In this document: positions 49,358 through 57,583 of the stretch, piece by piece | Layout of the letters: each line of letters starts with the position of its first letter | Position numbering within the stretch: position 1 is the stretch's first letter | NCBI GenBank assembly: GCA_900100835.1 | Contig: FNCM01000007.1 | Span: forward strand, 67,426-131,425 | Length of the DNA stretch: 64,000 nucleotides | Reading direction: 5' to 3' | From: Selenomonas sp. WCT3 | GTDB lineage: Bacteria > Bacillota > Negativicutes > Selenomonadales > Selenomonadaceae | The notes under the pieces: model-generated | Told to the model about the DNA's origin: nothing | What the model saw: the letters and a program-made list of their open reading frames with translations, nothing else | The model's database searches: none | Position numbers and translations under genes: made by a program

Positions 49358-50209
49358 ATGAGTGAAATCAAGATTCCGAAAGCCGACTATGCCGTGGTGG
49401 GCGGTTCGGGTACCCTTTCAAGCAATTTCCCGGCCAATCTGCCGGATGAAGATGTGGAGATTTTAGCGGACAACCTGCATTTTGAGACTCCCTACGGCAC
49501 GAGTCCGGCCATTCGCCTGTTCCGGGTGGGGGAAAAGCGGGTATTGACCGTCAAGATGCATGGCTGGCGCTCGGGGGTCACCCGGGCCGATGCCAGCCGC
49601 CAGGTGTTCTGGACCTTCCGCGAGGCCGGAGTCAAGCGCATCATCTCCGAAGGTGGTGTCGGCACCGTCAACAAGCTGTTGGATTTACGGGACTTCATCA
49701 TTCCCGATGATTACCTCGACCTTTCGGTCCGCAAGGATGTCATGCTGGATGGCCGCTATCTCTTAATCATGCGGGATGCGCTCTGCCCCGAGATGCGGCA
49801 GGCCCTCATCGAATCGACGAAGAAGCGCTTCGATGGCCGGGTATTTATCCGCGGCACTTATGCCGTAACCGATGGCCGTCATTTCGAGAGTCCCGCCGAA
49901 GTCGCCATGATGAACGGCCATGCCGATATCGTCGGCCAGAGCATTGCCCCGGAGGTCTATCTGGCCCGGGAAATTGGTGCCTGCTATGCTGGCCTTTACT
50001 TCACGGTAAATTATGGAGAAGGAATCCGCGAGAAATGGTCCCATAAGGACATGTCGGACATCTTCTACGACGATGCCCCGATGATCGGCGAAATCATCCT
50101 CGAGACCATTCGCAATGTCGATGCCAATGACCGCCACTGCGAGTGCCTGGACCTCCGCAAAGAAACATTGCTTAAGGATGTTTATAACGAGGTTTCGGCC
50201 AAGGGATAA
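49358..50209 (+). CDS. MTAP/PNP family nucleoside phosphorylase
   Basis: This 283-residue protein has phosphorylase-family features: AVVGGSGTLS near the N-terminus (compare GxIGGSG in MTAP), SEGGVGTVNKLLDLRDFIIPDDYLDLS and ADIVGQSIAPEVYLAREIGACYAGL. MTAP and related enzymes cleave nucleosides with phosphate. Directly after mqnC, the likely job is removing the purine from futalosine or aminofutalosine in place of the hydrolase MqnB, or salvaging methylthioadenosine or 5'-deoxyadenosine released by the radical SAM enzymes. ATG 49358 follows GAGGAG, 12 bases after mqnC. A terminator-like hairpin follows. Confidence 0.8.
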   Translation: MSEIKIPKADYAVVGGSGTLSSNFPANLPDEDVEILADNLHFETPYGTSPAIRLFRVGEKRVLTVKMHGWRSGVTRADASRQVFWTFREAGVKRIISEGGVGTVNKLLDLRDFIIPDDYLDLSVRKDVMLDGRYLLIMRDALCPEMRQALIESTKKRFDGRVFIRGTYAVTDGRHFESPAEVAMMNGHADIVGQSIAPEVYLAREIGACYAGLYFTVNYGEGIREKWSHKDMSDIFYDDAPMIGEIILETIRNVDANDRHCECLDLRKETLLKDVYNEVSAKG

Positions 50210-50220
50210 TAGAATAAAAA

Positions 50221-50258
50221 CACGAAAGGCTGTGCAGGATAATGCACAGCCTTTCGTG
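50221..50258. terminator. hairpin after the mqn operon
   Basis: CACGAAAGGCTGTGCA pairs perfectly with TGCACAGCCTTTCGTG across a 6-base loop. There is no T-run, so it may stabilise the message or terminate inefficiently, letting the deaminase gene be read. Confidence 0.7.
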
Positions 50259-50305
50259 AATATTAGAGTAACTTTTATTGGTCAGAATATGGGGGAGGGA
50301 AAGAT

Positions 50306-51643
50306 ATGAAGCGGCACATTACGGGAGGTTTGTTTGTTCTTTTGGTCTGCTGGCTGGCCTTGGCTTCGGCAGCATTCGCGGCACCGCGGAATTATGTCGT
50401 GCAGGGCGATATCGTTTATACGCCGGCCTGCGGGGAGGCCAAGATTCTGCCCCAGGGCTACCTGGTGGTAAAAGAAGGAAAGGTACAAGGTGCTTATGAT
50501 AAGCTGCCGCAGGACTATGAGGGCTGGAAAAAACAGGATTGCCGCGGAAAGCTCATCCTGCCAGGCTTTTGCGATCTGCATGTCCATGCTGCCCAATACC
50601 GGCAGATTGGCTTGGGGATGGATGAGGCCCTTTTGGAGTGGTTGGAGAAGTATACGTTCCCCGAGGAACGGAAATTTTCAGATACTGCCTATGCCGAACA
50701 GGTCTATGGGGATTTTGCAGCCGAGCTGGCCAAGTGCGGTACAACCCGGTCGGCCGTTTATGGAACCATTCATCGCCAGGGTGCGGAAATACTCGCCAAG
50801 AAACTGGCAGAGCGCGGTCTCGGGGCCTATGTGGGCAAAGTAAATATGGACCGCAATGCGCCGGATTATCTGCGTGAGACAAGTGCCGATTCGTTGGCGG
50901 AAACGGAGCGGTTTATTAAGGCGCCGGTCTGGACGGATTTGGTGCGGCCAATCCTCACGCCCCGGTTTGCGCCATCGGTGACGCCAAAGCTTTTGCAGGA
51001 CCTTGGCGCGTTGGCAAAACGGGAAAACCTTCCGGTGCAGACGCACTTATCGGAGAATAAGGCGGAAATCCAGTGGGTAGCAGAGCTCTTTCCCAAAATC
51101 CGTGAGTACCCGAAGGTATATGAACATTTTGGCCTTTATGGAGACACGCCGACGCTGATGGCACATTGCATTCATATGAGCGATGCCCAAATCCAAGAGA
51201 TGGTCAGCCGGGGCGTATATCCTGTTTTTTGTCCGGAATCCAATCTGAATCTTACCAGCGGCATCATGCCGGTCCGGAAGTTCTTGCAGGCAGGGGCCAA
51301 GGTGGCTCTGGGCAGTGATGTGGGGGCAGGGCATGACCTCTTTATGCCCCATGTCATCGTGCGGGCTATACAGGTTTCCAAGGTGCAAGCAATGGACAAT
51401 CCCGAGGAAAAAGCCCTGACGCTGCCAGAAGCCTTCTATCTGGCCACTAAGGGCGGTGGCTCTTTCTTTGGCAAGGTAGGCAGCTTTGAGCCGGATTATG
51501 CCGCCGATTTCCTGGTGGTAAAGACTCCCAAAGCCTTGGCGGAGCGTTCCGTTCAGGAGCGTTGGCAGCATTTTATCTATCATGGTACTCCGGAAGATAT
51601 TACGGCCCGCTATGTAGCGGGAAAGCAGCTTCGCCTGCCGTGA
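50306..51643 (+). CDS. exported guanine deaminase-like amidohydrolase
   Basis: This 445-residue metal-dependent hydrolase of the amidohydrolase superfamily has metal ligands HVHAAQ, QTHLSE, AHCIHMS and GSDVGAGHD. The stretch GLGMDEALLEWLEKYTFPEE closely follows guanine deaminases, which convert guanine to xanthine. The N-terminus is a clear signal peptide (MKRHITGGLFVLLVCWLALA, cleavage AFA/AP), which cytosolic guanine deaminases lack, so this enzyme should be periplasmic or surface-located. ATG 50306 follows GGGGGAGGGAAAG. Aminofutalosine deaminase, a related amidohydrolase, is an alternative given the mqn neighbours, but export argues against it. Confidence 0.8.
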   Translation: MKRHITGGLFVLLVCWLALASAAFAAPRNYVVQGDIVYTPACGEAKILPQGYLVVKEGKVQGAYDKLPQDYEGWKKQDCRGKLILPGFCDLHVHAAQYRQIGLGMDEALLEWLEKYTFPEERKFSDTAYAEQVYGDFAAELAKCGTTRSAVYGTIHRQGAEILAKKLAERGLGAYVGKVNMDRNAPDYLRETSADSLAETERFIKAPVWTDLVRPILTPRFAPSVTPKLLQDLGALAKRENLPVQTHLSENKAEIQWVAELFPKIREYPKVYEHFGLYGDTPTLMAHCIHMSDAQIQEMVSRGVYPVFCPESNLNLTSGIMPVRKFLQAGAKVALGSDVGAGHDLFMPHVIVRAIQVSKVQAMDNPEEKALTLPEAFYLATKGGGSFFGKVGSFEPDYAADFLVVKTPKALAERSVQERWQHFIYHGTPEDITARYVAGKQLRLP

Positions 51644-51653
51644 TTCCTCAATG

Positions 51654-51692
51654 AAAAACCTGCCGCCAGCTTCGAGCTGGCGGCAGGTTTTT
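51654..51692. terminator. bidirectional terminator
   Basis: AAAAACCTGCCGCCAGC-TTCG-AGCTGGCGGCAGGTTTTT-type hairpin with a UUCG tetraloop lies between convergent genes. Confidence 0.93.
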
Positions 51693-51706
51693 CATTACTT
51701 TTGTTT

Positions 51707-52324
51707 TTAAGAGATTTTGGCAATGGCTGTCAGAAGGACTAAGATGCCGATAGCATAAAGGGCTCCGTACACGATGGAAAGTGCGTGGCCGTGACCGGTC
51801 AATTTTTCGCGGTTGTAGAGGTAGAGGGGCGGGCAGAAGAAAATCGCCACATAGTACCAGGAGGACATGGGGATGGCCACGCGGCTCAGATAGCTCTTGT
51901 CAATGCAGAGCAGGATAGCTGCAACCAGCGACAGAACCCGGGTGATGTCGGGCAAGTCAAAAAAGCCGTGCAGGAAGCCGTAGCCAATAGGCATAATAGT
52001 GGCTGCCTTGCATAAGTTCCAGCCCTTGTTTACCAAGGCGATTTCTTCCGGGGTGAAGTCAGGAGCCAGGTTCATATAGCCCGGTGCCATTCCACTGGCT
52101 GACGGACCGTAGGGCATGGAGTAATTCTGTCCGGGGGCAGCGGCTGCAAACTGAACCGGTTGCTGCGGGGTAGGCTGCTGTGGGGTAGGCTGCTGTGCCC
52201 GGACAGGCGCATCTTCCTCCGTTTTGGGCGGTGGGGCCGGTTCGGATGTTTCAACTGGTGCGCCGCAGTTTATACAGAATTTCGAGTCGTTTGGCATCTC
52301 TTTTCCACATTTCATGCAAAACAT
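51707..52324 (-). CDS. zinc-ribbon membrane protein of unknown function
   Basis: This 205-residue protein begins with a zinc ribbon (MFCMKCGKEM, then FCINCGAPVE: two CxxC pairs). A Pro/Gln/Ala-rich linker with QQPTPQQPTPQQPV repeats (residues ~48-80) follows, then a hydrophobic C-terminal half with three or four membrane segments (VLSLVAAILLCIDKSYL, SSWYYVAIFFCPPLYLY, GALYAIGILVLLTAI). ATG 52324 with GAGGG upstream is chosen over 52336. It is divergent from a second zinc-ribbon gene at 52538, and a third follows at 53800, so the three probably work together. Confidence 0.75.
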   Translation of the reverse strand: MFCMKCGKEMPNDSKFCINCGAPVETSEPAPPPKTEEDAPVRAQQPTPQQPTPQQPVQFAAAAPGQNYSMPYGPSASGMAPGYMNLAPDFTPEEIALVNKGWNLCKAATIMPIGYGFLHGFFDLPDITRVLSLVAAILLCIDKSYLSRVAIPMSSWYYVAIFFCPPLYLYNREKLTGHGHALSIVYGALYAIGILVLLTAIAKIS

Positions 52325-52537
52325 AAAATCCCTCATTTCTCATTTAGGTATCTTTAATGCCGATACCGGATTTTGCAAGGTAAACATACGTCTTCTTTAT
52401 CCATGTTACCCATGAATTGTTTGATGTCCGTTAATCTTCAATTAGAGCTCAGTTAAATCGGATTAGAATGGATTGAACTTGTTTGGGGTACATGATATGG
52501 TATCTATCAGAATATGGAAATTAGGGAGGGATGAACC

Positions 52538-53695
52538 ATGTTCTGTGTGAATTGTGGGACACAGCTGGCGGGGGATGAACGCTTCTGTACGAAGTGTGGT
52601 CAGCCGGTTGTGGCACCACCACCCATGGGAATGCAGGGGATGGCCGCAGGGTTTCGGGGACAGCCGATGTATCAGCGGCCCTATTATGGGCGGCGCTTGC
52701 CGCCGCAGAAGGGAACACTGGATTCCCTCATCGATAACGTCAACCGTATGACCGGTGGAACGGAACACGTTGAGTTAAAGATGAAAGACTTGGTGGAGAA
52801 TGTATTTCGCAAGCATACGAAACAGGAAGCGGAACAAATCTTCATTTACGGAACGGCGGCTACCACGCCGCCGGAGGAACAGATTTCTACCGATTGGCCG
52901 CATCCGTGGCTTTATTCCCGGGTGTTTTTGGTGCTGGCGGTAACCATGCTGGGCCTGTTGTTTATGAATCAGATGCTGGGCAATAAATTGGCGGCTCCGG
53001 GCGTAATCTTCATCGGAGCGCTGGCGGTACCCTTTTCGGCCTTGATTTTCTTTTTTGAGGTCAATGCACCGCGAAATATCAGTATCTTTGAGACGACCCA
53101 GGTTTTCTTTATCGGCGGCGTTATGTCACTGATTATGACGATGTTTGTCTATGGCTTTATCGGTTTTGACAAGCTCAACAATACCAGCACGTTCCTGGTG
53201 GGGCTGGCGGAAGAAGTGGGAAAAGTCATGGTCATTGCCTACTTCCTGCGGGGGCAGGAAAAGAAGTATATCTTAAATGGCCTGCTGATTGGAGCTGCCG
53301 TTGGCGCTGGCTTTGCCGTATTCGAAACGGCTGGATATATCGCCAAGAGCAACAGTTTGACGGTGCTCTACCTGCGCGGCGCCCTGGCGCTGGGCGGCCA
53401 TGTGGCCTGGGCCGGACTTACGGGAGCGGCGCTGGCCATGGTCAAAGGGGATAAGCCCCTGCGGATAGACCATCTGATGGATATGCGCTTTTTGAAGTTC
53501 CTGGCCGTCAGTATTGTGCTTCATGGACTTTGGGATATGCCGCTTCTGTCGCATATCATGCCGCTTATCACCCAGGTCGGTTTGATGGCTGTTGTGTGGA
53601 TTTTTTTGCTGGTCATGCTCCATGCCGGGCTGCGGCAGATTTCGACGATACAACAGCAGGCTAAAGCGGCTGGCGGCGCGCAGACACTACCATGA
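52538..53695 (+). CDS. zinc-ribbon PrsW-family intramembrane protease
   Basis: This 385-residue protein combines an N-terminal zinc ribbon (MFCVNCGTQL ... FCTKCGQPV) with a PrsW-type membrane domain. PrsW motifs seen are LAEEVGKVMV (EExxK), GAGFAVFETAGYI (conserved FE), GHVAWAGLTGAAL and LHGLWDMPLL (two conserved His). PrsW in Bacillus cleaves an anti-sigma factor. Here the cytosolic zinc ribbon could recruit the protease to a partner. ATG 52538 follows TAGGGAGGG. No sigma/anti-sigma pair is visible in the window. Confidence 0.83.
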   Translation: MFCVNCGTQLAGDERFCTKCGQPVVAPPPMGMQGMAAGFRGQPMYQRPYYGRRLPPQKGTLDSLIDNVNRMTGGTEHVELKMKDLVENVFRKHTKQEAEQIFIYGTAATTPPEEQISTDWPHPWLYSRVFLVLAVTMLGLLFMNQMLGNKLAAPGVIFIGALAVPFSALIFFFEVNAPRNISIFETTQVFFIGGVMSLIMTMFVYGFIGFDKLNNTSTFLVGLAEEVGKVMVIAYFLRGQEKKYILNGLLIGAAVGAGFAVFETAGYIAKSNSLTVLYLRGALALGGHVAWAGLTGAALAMVKGDKPLRIDHLMDMRFLKFLAVSIVLHGLWDMPLLSHIMPLITQVGLMAVVWIFLLVMLHAGLRQISTIQQQAKAAGGAQTLP

Positions 53696-53799
53696 TGGCG
53701 GTGGCTTAATCAGCAATACTTTTTGAGAATTATGGATGGGAATCGCGTTAGAGGACGAAGGGAACTATTGGACGATATGGATTGAGGGAGGATTATATT

Positions 53800-54639
53800 A
53801 TGTTTTGCAAGAATTGTAACACCCAACTGCCGGATAATGCGACCTTTTGCAAGAACTGTGGTGCCCGGGTAACGCCGGAACCTGGTGCCGCTGCTCAGCA
53901 GCCAGCTCAGCCACCGGTACAGCCGTCGGTTCAGCAATCGGCCCAGCAGCCAGTGCAGCCGATGGGGGCGGCGCAGCAGCCCAATAGTGGGATGGCGATG
54001 CCGCCAAATGCACAGATGGGAATGCAGGGCGGTTATTATCAGCAGCCGCAGAGACGTTCTTCGACGGCCAAGATTGTGGCAATTACGCTGGGCGTAGTGG
54101 CCGTGCTGGGCCTTGGCATTATGGCGGTGCATAACTCTTCCAGTGCCAACGATGTGCCCCAGCCGACGCAGACAGAACCAGCGGAAAAGGGCAAGGATAA
54201 ACCGGCGGTCGAAACGCCGCAGGCAGGAGTGCTTTCCCTCAAGCACAAGGACCGCAAGCTCATCAACAACGAGACCAATGAGCTCATCCTGATGCTCAAG
54301 GATGCACAGATTACCATGGATGCCGCCGGCCATCCGCAGCTTTGCCTGCTCTACACGAACCAGATGCCAAAGGGCATTGCCAGCATTGAGCTTTCCGTCC
54401 GGGCTTTGGATCAAGTCGGCGAACCCTTGAAAAGCCCCGTAACGGGACGGGATTTCCAGAGCGTTGAGGCCCAGCAGCTCGTAGCGCCGGGGGGCTCGAC
54501 TTCGGCCAGTGATATTATTCCCCTGGCCGAGCTGCCGAAGGCAGAAAAATACAAAGTAACCTTCCGCTGCATCAACTTCCAGGACTATGATTTCCTGATG
54601 TTCAAGGGCAGCAGCAAACCCACGGTATTGGTGGAATAA
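53800..54639 (+). CDS. zinc-ribbon, single-pass membrane protein with extracytoplasmic domain
   Basis: This 279-residue protein has an N-terminal zinc ribbon (MFCKNCNTQL ... FCKNCGARV), a long Gln/Pro-rich linker (about residues 32-90), one transmembrane helix (KIVAITLGVVAVLGLGIMAV, around 95-115) and an outside domain of about 130 residues that looks all-beta (LLYTNQMPKGIASIELSVRA...). This topology (cytosolic ribbon, outside domain) suggests a signal transducer and a possible substrate for the adjacent PrsW-like protease. ATG 53800 is preceded by GAGGGAGG; a TTG at 53782 is rejected. Confidence 0.75.
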   Translation: MFCKNCNTQLPDNATFCKNCGARVTPEPGAAAQQPAQPPVQPSVQQSAQQPVQPMGAAQQPNSGMAMPPNAQMGMQGGYYQQPQRRSSTAKIVAITLGVVAVLGLGIMAVHNSSSANDVPQPTQTEPAEKGKDKPAVETPQAGVLSLKHKDRKLINNETNELILMLKDAQITMDAAGHPQLCLLYTNQMPKGIASIELSVRALDQVGEPLKSPVTGRDFQSVEAQQLVAPGGSTSASDIIPLAELPKAEKYKVTFRCINFQDYDFLMFKGSSKPTVLVE

Positions 54640-54650
54640 ACGATAGCGAT

Positions 54651-54689
54651 AAAAAGACTATTGGCTCATAGCAGCGAATAGTCTTTTTT
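54651..54689 (+). terminator. terminator of the zinc-ribbon genes
   Basis: AAAAAGACTATT pairs with AATAGTCTTTTTT across a loop of about 14 bases. Confidence 0.85.
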
Positions 54690-54749
54690 GATTGCGGGAT
54701 TGCAGTGGTTGCGTTAAGATAAGGATAAACACAAATTGAGGTGATTGGA

Positions 54750-55034
54750 TTGGTAAAACTGACGGGCTACTACCAGCTGCCGGGGGCGATGCCACAGCCG
54801 GTGGATTTTGCGGATTTATTTGACAAGTCATTTATGCGCAAGTATACGAACTATCGCACCTTTGAAAAGTTCCTGCAAGGGGGAAGATTCTGCATCGAGT
54901 CCCAGCAGGATTTTGAAGACCTGCCGGAAGAGCAGATGGACCGGCATGTAGAAAAAAACACCCGCTTTGGCAGCTGGAAGGAAATGATTGACTTCGCGAC
55001 GGACATCTACGCACGGAAGCAGCTGGAGCGCTGA
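54750..55034 (+). CDS. hypothetical small protein (94 residues)
   Basis: This soluble, acidic protein starts at a TTG (54750) with GAGGTG five to seven bases upstream, giving MVKLTGYYQLPGAMPQPVDF. A GTG at 54741 overlaps the ribosome site and is less likely. It has no signal peptide or membrane segment and one cysteine (RFCIES). Sequence such as FMRKYTNYRTFEKFLQGGRF looks like a compact alpha fold. I do not recognise the family. It lies between the zinc-ribbon cluster and the DUF4127 gene on the same strand. Confidence 0.6.
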   Translation: MVKLTGYYQLPGAMPQPVDFADLFDKSFMRKYTNYRTFEKFLQGGRFCIESQQDFEDLPEEQMDRHVEKNTRFGSWKEMIDFATDIYARKQLER

Positions 55035-55113
55035 GGATTGCCGGGCTAGTGGCGATGGTGTAATTACTGAATAATTAGCGGCGTTAGATTGTTTCGCCAG
55101 AAGAGGTGGACGA

Positions 55114-56712
55114 ATGAAACGGATCATAATGGTTTTGGGGATGCTCCTGTGGGGGCTGTTTTGCGTATGGCCGGGGCATAATGCTGAGGCGGCCAAGGGC
55201 AAATTGCTCTTTATCCCGCAGGATAACCGTCCCATTTCGGGGGAAGAGACAGCCGATGTGGTGCGCAGTCTCGGTTATGAGGTGGTAATGCCACCAGAGG
55301 AATATTTAAATCGCGGGACCAACCAGCCGGGGGATCCGGATAAGCTTTGGCAGTGGACTCATGCGAATATCCGCGGGGCCAAGGCGGCGATGGTTTCCTC
55401 CGATGCTTTGCTATACGGCGGACTCATCAATTCCCGTAAGCATGAGATTCCCGCAGAAAAACTTGCAGAACGGGTGCAGGAATTTGAAAGGATTCATCGG
55501 GAAAATCCGGGGCTCAAGCTCTATGTGTTTAGTTCTCTGATGCGTACGCCGATAGATGGTGCCCATGCTGGCGATGAGGAGCCGGCCTACTATCAGCAGT
55601 ATGGCGGCGACATTTTCCAAGCGACGTCGCTGCAGGACAAGGCCGAGGTCCAAGGGCTGAGCAGTGACGAAATGGCGGCTATGGAACGGCATAAGGTAGC
55701 TGTTCCTAAGGCGGTTTGGCAGGATTGGAAAGCCCGCCGTCAGAAAAATCTCGTCCTTACCAAAAAGCTGCTGGATTTGACCCGGCAGGGGACGTTTAGC
55801 TATCTGGTCATCGGCAAGGACGATAATGCCCCCCTTTCCCAGACCCATCGCGAAAGCCGCCAGCTGGAGGCCTATGCCAAGGATATTCCCGAAACGAAAT
55901 TTCAGATGCTGGCCGGCATTGATGAATTCGGCATGCTGCTTTTGAGCCGTGCTGTCAATGACTTGGAGCATCAGATTCCCTTTATTTACGTCAAATATAA
56001 TAAAGGAACCGGGGCGGGCACCGTGCCCAGTTATTCCGATAACCCCATTGGCGATACCATTCGCGCTTCGGTACTGGTAGCTGGCGGCATGATGGTGACC
56101 CAGCCGGAGAAAGCGGACTTCGTGCTGCTGGTGAACACCAATAAGAATGGCCGCACTGGTGAAGCCAACGACGTGGCCCCAGGCGTGCCCCTGCGCAATA
56201 ACGGGGCGCCCCGCAACACCACCAAGGGCTTTGTGAATCTGGTGACGAACTATGTGGATAAGGGCTATGCCGTAGGCATTGCCGATATTGCCTTTGCCAA
56301 CGGCGCGGATAATGCCCTGATGAATCAGCTGCGGGACAAAGATCTGCTCTATAAGATTCGGGCATACTCCGGCTGGAATACGCCGACGAACAGTACGGGC
56401 TTTGTCATCGGAACGGGGCTTTTGGCCAATCGCATGGAAAATGATGCCTGTGACCGGCTGCTGACTCGCCGCTATCTGGAAGACTGGGGCTATCAGGCTA
56501 ACGTGCGTACTGCTGTGGCTGACAGTGTGGCCTTGTTCCGCCGAAACGATGTCTACGAAAATCTCGGCGATCATGAGCAGGGGGTAAGCCATCGCATCAC
56601 AAGCCTCATGCGGCAGTTCGTTTATCGGAATTTGCCGCCTTACCCGGGACTGGATAAACTGCAGGTTTCCCTGCCGTGGCATCGTATGTTTGAAGCCGAC
56701 TTCCATTACTAA
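55114..56712 (+). CDS. DUF4127 family exported protein
   Basis: This 532-residue protein has a signal peptide (MKRIIMVLGMLLWGLFCVWP, cleavage near AEA/AK). It shows the DUF4127 features LLFIPQDNRPISGEETADVV at the start of the mature part, SSDALLYGGLINSRKHEIP, VFSSLMRTPIDGAHAGDEEP and IGKDDNAPLSQTHRESRQL. The Asn/Asp/His-rich conserved positions suggest an enzyme, perhaps a hydrolase acting on a polysaccharide or lipid-linked sugar, but the family has no defined reaction that I know of. ATG 55114 follows AAGAGGTGG. It is monocistronic in appearance. Confidence 0.82.
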   Translation: MKRIIMVLGMLLWGLFCVWPGHNAEAAKGKLLFIPQDNRPISGEETADVVRSLGYEVVMPPEEYLNRGTNQPGDPDKLWQWTHANIRGAKAAMVSSDALLYGGLINSRKHEIPAEKLAERVQEFERIHRENPGLKLYVFSSLMRTPIDGAHAGDEEPAYYQQYGGDIFQATSLQDKAEVQGLSSDEMAAMERHKVAVPKAVWQDWKARRQKNLVLTKKLLDLTRQGTFSYLVIGKDDNAPLSQTHRESRQLEAYAKDIPETKFQMLAGIDEFGMLLLSRAVNDLEHQIPFIYVKYNKGTGAGTVPSYSDNPIGDTIRASVLVAGGMMVTQPEKADFVLLVNTNKNGRTGEANDVAPGVPLRNNGAPRNTTKGFVNLVTNYVDKGYAVGIADIAFANGADNALMNQLRDKDLLYKIRAYSGWNTPTNSTGFVIGTGLLANRMENDACDRLLTRRYLEDWGYQANVRTAVADSVALFRRNDVYENLGDHEQGVSHRITSLMRQFVYRNLPPYPGLDKLQVSLPWHRMFEADFHY

Positions 56713-56802
56713 TTTTTATGGTGACATAACGTAAGAAGTGTGTTACAATACCATAAAGTTATCTTGAACTTATACTTTATTTATCGCAAAGGAGAGACTA
56801 TC

Positions 56803-56949
56803 ATGAAAAAGACCCGTACTAGCATCAACTGGAACAAAGAGTGCGTCTTTTTTGAGCGCACGGTACAGATTCGCCGCGCAGCTGCGCTGCTGCGGAATGC
56901 TGGCGTTGTAGTTGAACCGAAGGCCGATAAGAAACCAGCGGTTGCTTGA
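56803..56949 (+). CDS. small basic protein of unknown function (48 residues)
   Basis: This 48-codon gene starts at ATG 56803 after AAAGGAGAG and encodes MKKTRTSINWNKECVFFERT followed by a basic helix (VQIRRAAALLRNAG) and a Lys-rich end. It has no signal peptide. A terminator follows directly, and a TTACAATAC-type -10 lies upstream near 56743. It sits just before perR. Whether it is a DNA/RNA-binding peptide is unknown. Confidence 0.6.
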   Translation: MKKTRTSINWNKECVFFERTVQIRRAAALLRNAGVVVEPKADKKPAVA

Positions 56950-56968
56950 TTTTTGTGAGCCGCTGAAG

Positions 56969-57002
56969 CACCACTGCCGGGGGACCGGCGGTGGTGTTTT
57001 TT
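56969..57002 (+). terminator. terminator of the 48-residue gene
   Basis: CACCACTGCCGG pairs with CCGGCGGTGGTG (one G-U) and is followed by T6. The -35 of the perR promoter begins two bases later. Confidence 0.88.
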
Positions 57003-57003
57003 G

Positions 57004-57033
57004 TTGACAGAAGAGCCAGGTATCGGATAAAAT
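57004..57033 (+). promoter_or_regulatory. promoter of perR
   Basis: TTGACA and TAAAAT are separated by 18 bases, with the start expected near 57040. Confidence 0.65.
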
Positions 57034-57043
57034 AAATACAAAT

Positions 57044-57058
57044 GGATAATCATTATTT
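57044..57058. promoter_or_regulatory. PerR/Fur box in the perR promoter region
   Basis: GGATAATCATTATTT matches the 7-1-7 Fur-family consensus TGATAATCATTATCA at 12 of 15 positions and lies just after the predicted transcription start. This suggests autoregulation. Confidence 0.55.
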
Positions 57059-57088
57059 GTTATCATGTCATGGAGAAAGGATTTTGTC

Positions 57089-57541
57089 ATGAAGACAATG
57101 TTGAAACCCAAAGAAGTGACGGCTCTTTTGCGGGAACGCGGTTTTAAGGTCACCCCGCAGCGGCTGGCTGTTTATGATGTGCTCGCTCATACGACAGCTC
57201 ATCCCAATGCGGAGACGATTTATCAGGAGCTTCAGCCGTATTATCCGACGATGAGTCTGGCAACGGTTTACAAGGCGCTGGCGATTCTTTGCGAAGTGGG
57301 TCTGGCTCAGGAACTCAATTTGGGGGAAGAGGCCTTCCGCTACGATGCCAACACGTCGCATCATCCGCATATCCGCTGCACGTGCTGCGGGCGTGTGGAT
57401 GACATCATGGAGGATTTGTCCTCGGAGGCGATGGAGCAGCAGGCTGCCGTCGAGACTGGTTATGCGATTACGGATCATCAATACTATTTCTTTGGCGTTT
57501 GCCCCGATTGCCAGAAGGCAGCTGGGCGCGGAAAACATTGA
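57089..57541 (+). CDS. perR: Fur family regulator, PerR type
   Basis: This 150-residue metalloregulator has a winged helix (FKVTPQRLAVYDVL, MSLATVYKALAIL), the regulatory metal site (AHPNAETIY, RYDANTSHHPHIRC, VDDI: His37, Asp85, His91, His93 and Asp104 equivalents) and structural zinc cysteines (CTCCG and CPDC). The pattern and the segment GYAITDHQYYFFGVCPDC fit PerR, the peroxide sensor, better than Fur or Zur. ATG 57089 with GAAAGG upstream is chosen over 57065. A Fur-type box at 57044-57058 implies autoregulation. Confidence 0.82.
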   Translation: MKTMLKPKEVTALLRERGFKVTPQRLAVYDVLAHTTAHPNAETIYQELQPYYPTMSLATVYKALAILCEVGLAQELNLGEEAFRYDANTSHHPHIRCTCCGRVDDIMEDLSSEAMEQQAAVETGYAITDHQYYFFGVCPDCQKAAGRGKH

Positions 57542-57548
57542 AATTCCC

Positions 57549-57577
57549 TTGCACAGTATACGGCACCGTGATATAAT
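57549..57577 (+). promoter_or_regulatory. promoter of rpmE
   Basis: TTGCAC and a perfect TATAAT are 17 bases apart. Transcription would begin near 57584. Confidence 0.75.
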
Positions 57578-57583
57578 AATCCA

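Noticed and set aside
50306-51643. Calling this gene aminofutalosine deaminase outright
   Set aside because: Position near mqn genes is suggestive, but the sequence follows guanine deaminase and the product is exported, so the neutral call was kept.
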